Of a stretch of 64,000 nt of DNA, positions 36,137 to 44,662 are shown one piece after another. The translations under genes were made by a program, and so were the position numbers. The notes below the pieces were generated by a model. It ran no database searches. It was given only the letters and a program-made list of their open reading frames with translations, and was not told the DNA's origin. This stretch comes from Marinicella gelatinilytica (GTDB lineage: Bacteria; Pseudomonadota; Gammaproteobacteria; Xanthomonadales; Marinicellaceae), in the NCBI RefSeq assembly GCF_026410405.1, contig NZ_JAPMLN010000005.1, positions 1-64,000 of the forward strand, written 5' to 3'. The first letter of the stretch is position 1. Each line of letters opens with the position of its first letter.

Positions 36137-37101
36137 GAGGCTTTACTGACAAATAACCAAATCATATAGGACACATATAATAACACCAAAATCACCCCAA
36201 TAAGACGTGAAACAAACCGGTCTTTAAGCACGAAATAAATGGACACAATAAACAAAAATACCGTCAAAATCACCATATACAGGTAATCAAACATCAAAAA
36301 CCGACGGGAAAATTCATAATCGTTAATAACACCTGAAATGCCTATGACGCCAAGTAAATTAAAAATATTTGAACCAACAATATTACCAATGGCTAAATCA
36401 TGCTCTTTTTTAGCGGCACTGGCAATAATGGCCGCCAGTTCCGGCAAAGATGTGCCCAAGGCCACCACAGTTAAACCAATAACTAAATCAGAAACCCCAA
36501 AATATTGTGCAATATCGGTGGCACCAACTACCATCAACTGTGATGCCAGCGGTAAAACAATGATGCCAAAAAGCAGAAAAAGTACCGCATGTGACATTTT
36601 AATACTGAGGTCATATTCGCTTTCAACCTCATCACTGTAACTGTCCTTACTTTCCGTCACCCCTAAAAAACCCAACAGCAAAGTCACTGCCAACATCGAT
36701 ATCAACAGAATAACACCATCGACAAAAGTTAATGACAAGTCCAACAGTAAGAATAAAGCCAGTAAACACACCATCAATAAAATCGGCATCTCGCGCTTTA
36801 TGATTTTAGATTTAACCTGCATTGGTGTAATCAATAACCCCACGCCTAACACCAAAGCAATATTGGTGATATTGGAACCAACTGCATTTCCCATGGCTAA
36901 TCCGGAATTACCTTTAAATGATGCAATGGCTGACACCACCATTTCCGGTGCTGAGGTACCAAAACCCACGACAATTAAGCCCACCAGCATGGTAGACACA
37001 CCCAGGTGTTTAGCCAATGCAGCGGCGCCAATAATAAATTTATCGGCTGCAAAAATAAGCAGTATCAGTCCAATAACCAGATATCCTGAAGGTATTAACA
37101 T
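36133..37101 (-). CDS. yrbG: Calcium/sodium antiporter, YrbG type
   Basis: CaCA-family inner-membrane exchanger of 322 aa with about ten helices in two inverted halves. The two alpha repeats are clear: GFGTSAPEMVVSAIASFKGNSGLAMGNAVGSN in the first and ALGTSLPELAAIIASAAKKEHDLAIGNIVGSN in the second, with acidic residues for ion binding. It heads the operon yrbG-kdsD-kdsC-lptC-lptA-lptB. In E. coli the mla genes lie next to it on the divergent side; here they do not. Confidence 0.95.
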   Translation of the reverse strand: MLIPSGYLVIGLILLIFAADKFIIGAAALAKHLGVSTMLVGLIVVGFGTSAPEMVVSAIASFKGNSGLAMGNAVGSNITNIALVLGVGLLITPMQVKSKIIKREMPILLMVCLLALFLLLDLSLTFVDGVILLISMLAVTLLLGFLGVTESKDSYSDEVESEYDLSIKMSHAVLFLLFGIIVLPLASQLMVVGATDIAQYFGVSDLVIGLTVVALGTSLPELAAIIASAAKKEHDLAIGNIVGSNIFNLLGVIGISGVINDYEFSRRFLMFDYLYMVILTVFLFIVSIYFVLKDRFVSRLIGVILVLLYVSYMIWLFVSKAS

Positions 37102-37210
37102 AAATTAAACGTCTCGATAGGCACATTAATCTGAATCAGATTGAATTAATCACAAGTCAGGTCTGAAGCGACACAAAATTTCAGTAATCCATGAAATATT
37201 CGTGTTAAAT

Positions 37211-37255
37211 GCGCATGATGTCTTTATAAACCCGTCATTATAAAAGATAATGCGC
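37211..37255. promoter_or_regulatory. Long imperfect dyad between divergent yrbG and ibaG
   Basis: Arms of 19 and 18 nt (GCGCATGATGTCTTTATAA at 37211-37229 and TTATAAAAGATAATGCGC at 37238-37255) pair almost fully around an 8-nt centre. Each arm holds a TATAAA that can be a -10 box, one for each direction. No strong -35 boxes are seen. It may be a symmetric divergent promoter or an operator. Confidence 0.5.
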
Positions 37256-37281
37256 TGTGTAGAAACAAACAATTGATTAAG

Positions 37282-37524
37282 ATGGAACCAAAAACAATCG
37301 AAGATAAAATTAAAGCGCACATTGACTGTGACTATATTCATGTCCACAGCGATGACTTACGCCACTATGCAGCCATTATTGTGTCACCGATATTTGAAGG
37401 TCAAAATAAAATAAAGCGACACCGACACATCCATCAAGCCCTGGGTTCAGTGATGGGCAATGAAATTCATGCCATGAGTATTCAGGCCATGACACCCGAT
37501 GAATACCAGCAAACACAATCATGA
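37282..37524 (+). CDS. ibaG: BolA family protein IbaG
   Basis: Small BolA/IbaA-type protein of 80 aa that, in relatives, binds monothiol glutaredoxin and an iron-sulfur cluster. The conserved core reads [43 protein letters not shown], with the invariant histidine region and the FxG-like turn. The ATG at 37282 is chosen; a TTG three codons earlier is possible. It overlaps murA by 4 bp (ATGA), the classic ibaG-murA pair. Confidence 0.94.
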   Translation: MEPKTIEDKIKAHIDCDYIHVHSDDLRHYAAIIVSPIFEGQNKIKRHRHIHQALGSVMGNEIHAMSIQAMTPDEYQQTQS

Positions 37525-38777
37525 GCAATAAAATTATCATAAATGGTGGCCGTCAACTATCCGGCCAAATAAAAGCATCCGGCGCTAAAAATGCTGTATT
37601 GCCGATTTTAGCCGCTACTTTATTGGCCGAAGGCAACTCCCACATTCAAAATGTACCTCATTTGCATGATGTCACCACCATGAATGAATTACTGGCACAT
37701 ATGGGGGCTCAATTAACTGTTGGTGCTCATTCCGATATTCATATTAACACTGATCATTTACAAAATCACACCGCACCTTTTGAGATTGTACGTACCATGC
37801 GTGCCAGTATTTTGGCCTTGGGGCCGTTGTTGGCTCGCTATGGACAAGCCAAAGTATCATTACCTGGTGGCTGCCAGATTGGCGCCCGTCCTGTGGATCT
37901 GCATCTGAAAGGTTTAAAGGCCATGGGTGCTTCCATTGATGTCAGCGATGGTTACATTAACGCCCACTGTCAGCGGCTTCAGGGTGCGCGAATAATATTG
38001 GACAAGGTGACGGTGACAGGCACTGAAAACATCCTCATGGCCGCCTGCTTGGCTCAGGGCGATTCTTTAATTGAAAATGCCGCCATTGAGCCTGAAGTTG
38101 TGGATTTAGGTAAATATCTAATTGCAATGGGTGCAAAAATAGAAGGACTTGGAAGTTCTAAAATCCGCGTACAGGGTGTTGATAAACTGCGTGGTGTGGC
38201 ACATCATGTGTTGCCAGACCGGATTGAAATCGGTAGCTTTTTAGTGGCCGCAGCAATGACCGGGGGCGACATTACCATTACTCACACACAACCAGATGAC
38301 TTAGATGCGGTGTTATTAAAGCTCACTGAAGCCGGCGCTGAGATAAGCACAACGACAGACTCCATTTACCTAAATATGCATGGTAAAAGGCCACAGCCTG
38401 TGGATATTAGAACCGCGCCTCACCCCGCTTTTCCTACGGATATGCAAGCACAATTTTGTGCATTAAATGCCATTGCTGACGGTACCAGTGTAATCACTGA
38501 AACTTTATTTGAAAACCGTTTTATGCATGTCGACGAATTAAACCGCATGGGTGCAAAAATCACAGTAGAGGGCAACCAAGCCATTATCACCGGCGTCGAA
38601 AAACTCAGCGGCGCACCGGTCACAGCCACAGATCTACGGGCTTCTGCCTCTCTGGTGATAGCCGGTTTAGCCGCAGAAGGCCAAACAGAAGTACATGATA
38701 TTCATTATATTGATCGTGGCTACGAAGCCATTGAAGAAAAACTCAATCAACTGGGGGCACGTATTGTCAGACAATAA
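37521..38777 (+). CDS. murA: UDP-N-acetylglucosamine 1-carboxyvinyltransferase
   Basis: First committed step of peptidoglycan synthesis, adding enolpyruvate to UDP-GlcNAc. 418 aa. [16 protein letters not shown] at the N-terminus includes the conserved K/N pair. The catalytic loop [19 protein letters not shown] has the active-site cysteine at residue 118, so the usual fosfomycin-reactive residue is present. [18 protein letters not shown] and the C-terminal [20 protein letters not shown] are standard. It is coupled to ibaG; the next gene begins 26 bp after the stop. Confidence 0.98.
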   Translation: MSNKIIINGGRQLSGQIKASGAKNAVLPILAATLLAEGNSHIQNVPHLHDVTTMNELLAHMGAQLTVGAHSDIHINTDHLQNHTAPFEIVRTMRASILALGPLLARYGQAKVSLPGGCQIGARPVDLHLKGLKAMGASIDVSDGYINAHCQRLQGARIILDKVTVTGTENILMAACLAQGDSLIENAAIEPEVVDLGKYLIAMGAKIEGLGSSKIRVQGVDKLRGVAHHVLPDRIEIGSFLVAAAMTGGDITITHTQPDDLDAVLLKLTEAGAEISTTTDSIYLNMHGKRPQPVDIRTAPHPAFPTDMQAQFCALNAIADGTSVITETLFENRFMHVDELNRMGAKITVEGNQAIITGVEKLSGAPVTATDLRASASLVIAGLAAEGQTEVHDIHYIDRGYEAIEEKLNQLGARIVRQ

Positions 38778-38803
38778 TGCCCTGCTGTTTTAGGGAATTA
38801 CAA

Positions 38804-41095
38804 ATGAGCTTAATAAAAAACACCTTAATATTAACACTTATTTTTGTGGTGTTACGTGGTGGCTATGAATTAAGTTACCCCTCAAAAACAGCACCGGATT
38901 TAGTCTATGATGGTGTGCTTTTAGAGTCTGTTCTTAAACACGTTGCTAAGATAACCGAGTACCCACACGCAGTGGGTCAGGACACACACAAGTTAGCCGG
39001 TCGTTATATTGAGCGTCATATCCAACAGCTTAATAACCCAAAAATCCAGATTAATCGCCACAACGCCCACTATTATAATGTCAATAATCGCAAGTCAGCT
39101 GCGGTTACCAATTATATTGTTCAGTATCCCGGTCAACAAGCAAATGCTCAGGCTGTGATGTTAATGGCGCATTATGATGCGGCACGTTTTTCAGGAAACG
39201 GTGCCGCTGATGATGCCGTTGGTGTGGCTGTGGCATTGGAAATATTTAAAACCTATATCCAACAAAATCCCAGCCCAAAAAACAATTTGATGCTGCTCAT
39301 TACTGACGGTGAAGAATTAGGATTATTAGGCGCTAAAGCCTTTATTGACGACCAATTACGTTATTATGATATCGGCGCCATCATCAATTTAGAAGCCCGC
39401 GGTAGCAGTGGCCCGGCGATTTTTTTACCTGAATCCGTAGAAGGCAACCATGGATTAATTGCCGCTTATCATGAAGCCGGTGTACCCATGCCGGTAAGCA
39501 GTTCATTGGATGCTGAAATCTATGCAAAAATGCCCAATGACACCGATGTCACGCCTTTTAAAGAATCCGGCATCAACGCCTTTAATTTGGCTTTTATCGA
39601 TGATCATTTTAATTACCACAGCCAAAACGATGATTTAGCGCATTTGTCATTAAATTCTGTTGCTCATCACTTAATCCAGAGTAAAAGCCTGTTTAATTAT
39701 TTAGCCATGAGTGACTTAGGTTCACTTAAATCAAATCAGTCAGTTGTATATTTTAGCATTCCCGGCCAAGGACTTGTTTCTTATAGTCAGGCCACTTCGG
39801 GTTGGCTGATTATTATTGCCTGGACTATGTGGATAATGCTGCTAATCTTAACCCTGATCCATAAACAACATGATATCAAGACTTTTCTAAGGGGAATCAA
39901 ACCACTGGCCTTGGTTTGCTTTTTTGCTTTTATAGCCAATTACATTTTAATCGCTGCGGTTTACACCTTTATTCCAGGCTGGAAAGACATTCTGCAGGGC
40001 TTTCCTTATGGTGGTCACGCCCTCATCAACGCACAAATCATTTTAACACTGATTATTTATGTACTAATTTATCGCCACCGTTTCGTTAATCAACGAATCG
40101 GTGACTTCTTATTTAGCTCGGGTTTGTGGCTGGCCATTGTTACCCTACTAACAAACACTTTACCAGGCGCAGGCTTTTTTATCATACCCGCTCTTCTGGC
40201 CCTACCTTTGGGGTTTTTGACGTTATACAGACCCCATTGGTCACCGCAATTGGCACCTTTTTTATTGTTAATTATGTTAATGGCATTTGGCACCTTTATC
40301 ATTAATTTGCCGGTGGCCATGGGTATCTGGATGACACCGGCTGCCATGTTAATATTGGTTTTGATGTTGGCGCCCTTCAATGCCTGGGTAGAAACCGGTT
40401 CATCACGTGATAAAACGTCATGGCTGTTATTAATTCCCTTGTTATATGGGATATGGATTATTATTGATGGCAAAAATTTCACCCCGCAACAACCATTGCC
40501 GACATCAATCAACTATCTTTATGATGTGGATAACGAACATGCTTTCTTCTTTCATGCCGATAAACGCCGCGGCCAATGGCTAGCAGATTTATTTGCTCAG
40601 CCACTGCCAGAAACAGACAGTGAAGAATTTCAAAAACGCTATAAAAAGCCGCTCACGGTTTTATCATCAAGCGAAATAAAGAAAGCCTATCCGGCCAAAA
40701 TAAATGTCATAAAACCATTAAATCAAGCAGATTATCAGCGTCTAAACATCACCATCAGCACCCATCCGGAAACTGACATCATTTCAATTTATACGCAACG
40801 TCCAATGTCAGTTCATAGTTTAGCCGTGGGTGGCCGTATACATCGATTTGATCAGCCGAAACATTTTGCTGCCGGCTATAAATTGTTGGAATACCATGTT
40901 ACCGACAACCCTGAAATCACACTGCAACTGGTATTGTCTCATGACACACAAATCGACTGGCAAATACAAAGTCACCGCGATGATTTATTGCAAGAATTTA
41001 AATTTGATCAGCGACCTGACAATCAAATGCAGAAAGCTTTTATTAAATCAGATTTAATCACCACCGTGCAAAACTGGACGTTTGGCGACGATTAA
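38804..41095 (+). CDS. Membrane-bound M28-family metallopeptidase
   Basis: 763 aa. An N-terminal membrane anchor is followed by an M28 zinc peptidase domain (about residues 55-310) with MAHYDAA (H123, D125), GAADDAVG (D136/D137), TDGEELGLLGAKAF (E170/E171) and DDHFNYHSQND, which supply a two-zinc site. A block of about eight membrane helices (about residues 330-570) and a soluble C-terminal domain of about 190 residues follow. This layout resembles the ER-Fxna/ERMP1 and yeast Pff1 type of multi-pass aminopeptidase, also found in bacteria. The ATG at 38804 has an AGGGA-type ribosome binding site; an earlier in-frame ATG lies next to the murA stop. Its substrate is unknown. Confidence 0.88.
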   Translation: MSLIKNTLILTLIFVVLRGGYELSYPSKTAPDLVYDGVLLESVLKHVAKITEYPHAVGQDTHKLAGRYIERHIQQLNNPKIQINRHNAHYYNVNNRKSAAVTNYIVQYPGQQANAQAVMLMAHYDAARFSGNGAADDAVGVAVALEIFKTYIQQNPSPKNNLMLLITDGEELGLLGAKAFIDDQLRYYDIGAIINLEARGSSGPAIFLPESVEGNHGLIAAYHEAGVPMPVSSSLDAEIYAKMPNDTDVTPFKESGINAFNLAFIDDHFNYHSQNDDLAHLSLNSVAHHLIQSKSLFNYLAMSDLGSLKSNQSVVYFSIPGQGLVSYSQATSGWLIIIAWTMWIMLLILTLIHKQHDIKTFLRGIKPLALVCFFAFIANYILIAAVYTFIPGWKDILQGFPYGGHALINAQIILTLIIYVLIYRHRFVNQRIGDFLFSSGLWLAIVTLLTNTLPGAGFFIIPALLALPLGFLTLYRPHWSPQLAPFLLLIMLMAFGTFIINLPVAMGIWMTPAAMLILVLMLAPFNAWVETGSSRDKTSWLLLIPLLYGIWIIIDGKNFTPQQPLPTSINYLYDVDNEHAFFFHADKRRGQWLADLFAQPLPETDSEEFQKRYKKPLTVLSSSEIKKAYPAKINVIKPLNQADYQRLNITISTHPETDIISIYTQRPMSVHSLAVGGRIHRFDQPKHFAAGYKLLEYHVTDNPEITLQLVLSHDTQIDWQIQSHRDDLLQEFKFDQRPDNQMQKAFIKSDLITTVQNWTFGDD

Positions 41096-42001
41096 TAATG
41101 GTCGTTTATCATTGGGTTTTTTGGCATTGGCAATGCGGTTATTGTCCAATACCAAATAAAAATGATCATCATCCACAGCCAAACCCTCTGCATGTCCAAA
41201 CTGCATGTCACTATAGACGTATTTGGGATCGCGAACGATGTGCTCATAAGACCAGGCCTGACCTTCGATATAGTGGCCATTGGCTGACCGATTAAGCTCA
41301 TGCACAACATAAGCATTGCGTTGTAAACCAAAAACCTGCTCATTATGAACATATAAACCAGTTAAATCAGGGTGGCGGTTATGTAACTTTTGACGGCTAT
41401 TGACCATGATTTGATTTCTTTGATGTTCAATTTTTGAGAAATCCGGGTTAAACGTTAATTCGATTAAGCCACGAGGTTGTCGCTCAGCCGCCACTAAAAA
41501 CCGCTGTTCGCCCAAGTAGGTCAATGCTTCCAATCCAGCATTATGTAATTGCAATAAACCCGACTGATAAGCAGATTGATAGAGCTCATTGCCCTGTTCT
41601 GGTAGCCAACGTAGTCCATTCTCTTGCACATAAATAAGGCGATGGTGGGCTTCAGAAACCACAACGAAATCACCATCAACCGTGGTAATGCCTTCTAAAT
41701 CCAACACCGTTACGCCCAAATCATGCTCAGTGTCTAAGGTCACAGCTTTTGTTAACCAGGCTTCCTGCTTCGCAATATCAAGGCGATAAATGCCTCGGTG
41801 CTTATCACCAACGGTATAAAGTATGCCATCCCTCAGCGTCAAACCAGACGGTTCAATGTGGTCAACGCCATTAATGGGATAGACCCGAAAATCTGTTAAC
41901 TTAATGGGTTCAATATAATTAAAAGGCTGGGCCGAAACGGTGCTGATCATGCTCAGCAGAAACAGTCCAATAAACCACCGGCAAATTTTATGCGTGCTCA
42001 T
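41054..42001 (-). CDS. Secreted phytase-like/SdiA-regulated-like beta-propeller protein
   Basis: 315 aa with a signal peptide (FIGLFLLSMISTVSA). The mature protein has repeating beta-blade-like segments (EPSGLTLRDGILYTVGDKHRGIYRLDI, LDLEGITTVDGDFVVVSEAHHRLIYV, GLEALTYLGEQRFLVAAERQP, HAEGLAVDDDHFYLVLDNN) resembling the family called esterase-like activity of phytase, and the SdiA-regulated propellers. No catalytic residues can be assigned. Its 3' end overlaps the convergent M28 peptidase gene by 42 bp. The start overlaps the thiI stop by 14 bp, suggesting co-transcription from thiI. Confidence 0.78.
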   Translation of the reverse strand: MSTHKICRWFIGLFLLSMISTVSAQPFNYIEPIKLTDFRVYPINGVDHIEPSGLTLRDGILYTVGDKHRGIYRLDIAKQEAWLTKAVTLDTEHDLGVTVLDLEGITTVDGDFVVVSEAHHRLIYVQENGLRWLPEQGNELYQSAYQSGLLQLHNAGLEALTYLGEQRFLVAAERQPRGLIELTFNPDFSKIEHQRNQIMVNSRQKLHNRHPDLTGLYVHNEQVFGLQRNAYVVHELNRSANGHYIEGQAWSYEHIVRDPKYVYSDMQFGHAEGLAVDDDHFYLVLDNNRIANAKKPNDKRPLLIVAKRPVLHGGD

Positions 42002-43259
42002 GCGATTGATTATCCATTTTTTTCTTATTCACCAATTGTCCAAAATAAAAGGTCAACTCAATGGCATCAGCCAGGGTTTCATCGATAAGCTCTTGGTAGT
42101 TTGATAGATGCGCTTTTTCCAAGTTGTGTAAAACATAACTGCGTGATGTTGTTCGTGGATTTTTTGAAATCAGTGCGCAGCAATCCTTATGCGGTTCGCG
42201 GCCCACTTCAAATAAACCTAAATCGGTGGATAACGCGATAATTTCTTGTTTGTTATAACTCAATAAGGGTCTTAAAATCATGGCATCAGTACTTTTATTC
42301 ATGGACTCCATATTTTCCATGGTTTGCGATGCCACCTGACCCAAATTATCACCGGTTACCAAAGCCTGGGCTTCCACTGATGGCATTAAAGCCGAGGCCA
42401 CCCGAGCCATAAACCGTCGAAATAGAATTAAATCATAATCCAAATCCAGCTCCAATAACGCCATATCGAAGTAAGTATAAGGCACCATATAAAGCCGCAC
42501 AAAACCACTGCTTTCACTGACAATCTGTGCTGTACGTACTATTTTATCTTGTTCAATACCATCAAGTGGATGGTGACTGGCGGTAAAGTGAATGAAATCA
42601 GTTTGACAACCGCGCTTGGCCATTAACCACGCTGCCACCGGAGAATCAAAACCGCCGGATAATAACGTGAGTACCTGGCCGGTTGAACCCACCGGCAAAC
42701 CACCGATACCCAGTGTTTTATCACAATGAACAGATACGCCATCAGAAGCTATATCCACATAAAAACATTGGTCAGGCTGGCTAAGGTTAACCTTCTGCCA
42801 ATCACTATGTTGTAAAATAGTGGTGGCAATTTGCTGTTCAAACTTTTGGGATGTCATTGAAAATTGTTTATCACGGCGTTTAACCCGAACTGCAAAACTA
42901 AGACCTGATTTATACTTGTCATTGGCCAGTCTTTTAATTAAATCATGAATAACTGCCAAATCGGGTTGTGATGATAAAAATTGATATTTTTGTTCACTCA
43001 ACCAATATACAAAACTCAACCAAGCAATGCCGGGTAATCGTGCCAATTCTTGTACCGCTTGCTTTGCTGTCAGTTCATCAATTGAATCATCATTGGGCAA
43101 ATTAACATAAATCCGGTCATGAATGGCTTTAACCGGCCATTCATGATTCAATGATTTAAGCCGATCCTTAATATTTTTACGCAATCTTTTAATAAAACGG
43201 TGACGATTTTTACCTTTAAGCGCCAGTTCTGCAAACTGCACAATAATTCTGTACTGCAT
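41988..43259 (-). CDS. thiI: tRNA 4-thiouridine synthase ThiI, without rhodanese domain
   Basis: Installs 4-thiouridine at tRNA position 8 and can supply sulfur for thiazole synthesis. 423 aa. An N-terminal ferredoxin-like/THUMP region (to about residue 180) is followed by the PP-loop TLLSGGFDSPVAAWLMAKRG (SGGFDS at 201-206). A Cys-Cys pair in HKDCCALI near residue 358 is at the place of the disulfide-forming cysteine. E. coli ThiI has a C-terminal rhodanese domain with a second essential cysteine; this protein ends before it. The N-terminus FAELALKGKNRHRF is also closer to rhodanese-less ThiI proteins. Sulfur must then come from another carrier. Confidence 0.9.
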   Translation of the reverse strand: MQYRIIVQFAELALKGKNRHRFIKRLRKNIKDRLKSLNHEWPVKAIHDRIYVNLPNDDSIDELTAKQAVQELARLPGIAWLSFVYWLSEQKYQFLSSQPDLAVIHDLIKRLANDKYKSGLSFAVRVKRRDKQFSMTSQKFEQQIATTILQHSDWQKVNLSQPDQCFYVDIASDGVSVHCDKTLGIGGLPVGSTGQVLTLLSGGFDSPVAAWLMAKRGCQTDFIHFTASHHPLDGIEQDKIVRTAQIVSESSGFVRLYMVPYTYFDMALLELDLDYDLILFRRFMARVASALMPSVEAQALVTGDNLGQVASQTMENMESMNKSTDAMILRPLLSYNKQEIIALSTDLGLFEVGREPHKDCCALISKNPRTTSRSYVLHNLEKAHLSNYQELIDETLADAIELTFYFGQLVNKKKMDNQSHEHA

Positions 43260-43261
43260 AT

Positions 43262-44458
43262 TTAGTCCTTTAAATCATTAACTGCTTTTTTGATTCGTAC
43301 CATGGCAGCTTCTAATACATCCATGCCGGTGGCAAAAGAAATTCGTATGTAGCCAGGTGCGCCAAAAGGCGTTCCAGGCACCACCGCCACCCCGGCTGAT
43401 TCTAATAGCCAGGTAGCCAGTTCAACATCATTGTCACAACCCTTATGTAAATCTATCAACGCAGTTACATCTGCAAATGCATAAAAAGCACCATCACCGG
43501 ATAAACAGTTGATACCGTCTATCTCATTAAGCGCCTGCACCACAAAATCATGGCGCTCTTTAAGGGCATCGGTCATGGTTTGTAGACAATCTTGCGGTCC
43601 ACTGAAGGCAGCAGCGGCAGCGGCTTGTGAAATTGAACAGGGATTGGAGGTGCTTTGCGACTGCAGTTTTCGCATGGCGGTAATAATATCCTTATTGGCT
43701 GCGGCAAAACCAATGCGCCAGCCGGTCATGGCGTAACCCTTAGAAACACCATTGACGAGAATAACCCGATCTTTGAGTGCCGGAAACAAGGCCACTAAAT
43801 TGGTGAGCGGTTCATCACCCCAATAAATATGCTCATAAATATCATCGGTCATTATAAGCACATGGGGGTTGGCTTGTACCACTTCACAAATGGCAACTAA
43901 TTCTGCCTGGGAATACACTTGACCGGTGGGATTACTCGGGGAGTTTAGAATAATTAATTTGGTTTTATCTGTAATGGTTGCAGATAATTGTGCAGCGGTC
44001 ATTTTAAAGGCATTGTCTGCGGTGGTTTGAACAATCACCGATTCACCCCCAGCCAATAAAGTCATATCCGGATACGACACCCAATACGGTGCCGGAATAA
44101 TAACCTCATCACCTGGATTAATCACCGCATTCAATAAGTTAAAAATACTGTGCTTGGCACCACAAGAAACCAACAGCTCATTGGCATGGTAATCCACCTG
44201 ATTATCTCGTTTTAATTTATCGATAATCGCCTGTTTTAGTTCAGCCGTGCCATCAACCGCCGTGTACTTGGTTTGACCCTTATTGATGGCATCTATAGCC
44301 GCTTGCTTAATATGACCGGGGGTATCAAAATCAGGTTCTCCGGCACCCAAACCAATGACATCTTGACCCGCTGCTTTTAATTCTGCGGCTTTCATGGATA
44401 CTGCGATGGTGGCTGAAGGTTTAACTTTTTTGACTAAATCAGCAATAAACTCATTCAT
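43262..44458 (-). CDS. Pyridoxal phosphate-dependent aspartate aminotransferase (class Ib)
   Basis: 398 aa fold-type I aminotransferase. IGLGAGEPDFDTPGHIKQAA and GQTKYTAVDGTAELKQAI near the N-terminus mark subgroup Ib aspartate or aspartate/prephenate aminotransferases. NSPSNPTGQVYS and DDIYEHI contact the cofactor, and the Schiff-base lysine lies in NGVSKGYAMTGWRIGF. The exact substrate range cannot be read. It ends 2 bp before the thiI start, so the two are probably co-transcribed. The 204-bp gap upstream (44459-44662) holds no gene or clear signal. Confidence 0.93.
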   Translation of the reverse strand: MNEFIADLVKKVKPSATIAVSMKAAELKAAGQDVIGLGAGEPDFDTPGHIKQAAIDAINKGQTKYTAVDGTAELKQAIIDKLKRDNQVDYHANELLVSCGAKHSIFNLLNAVINPGDEVIIPAPYWVSYPDMTLLAGGESVIVQTTADNAFKMTAAQLSATITDKTKLIILNSPSNPTGQVYSQAELVAICEVVQANPHVLIMTDDIYEHIYWGDEPLTNLVALFPALKDRVILVNGVSKGYAMTGWRIGFAAANKDIITAMRKLQSQSTSNPCSISQAAAAAAFSGPQDCLQTMTDALKERHDFVVQALNEIDGINCLSGDGAFYAFADVTALIDLHKGCDNDVELATWLLESAGVAVVPGTPFGAPGYIRISFATGMDVLEAAMVRIKKAVNDLKD

Positions 44459-44662
44459 AGTGATGCTTAAAAAACTAAAAACACTTATCTTAAGGCATAT
44501 CAGCCAAGACTCAACTGTTTAACCCAAATAATTCACCTCAGCGACAAAAATAAGCGGCACAAAATAGCCAAAATGAGAAGACACATCAAAACTTAAAAAA
44601 ATTAAGGGGGATTCCTGTTTGTACCTGAATGTCTTATTGAAGAAATATTTGGGCCAGACATA

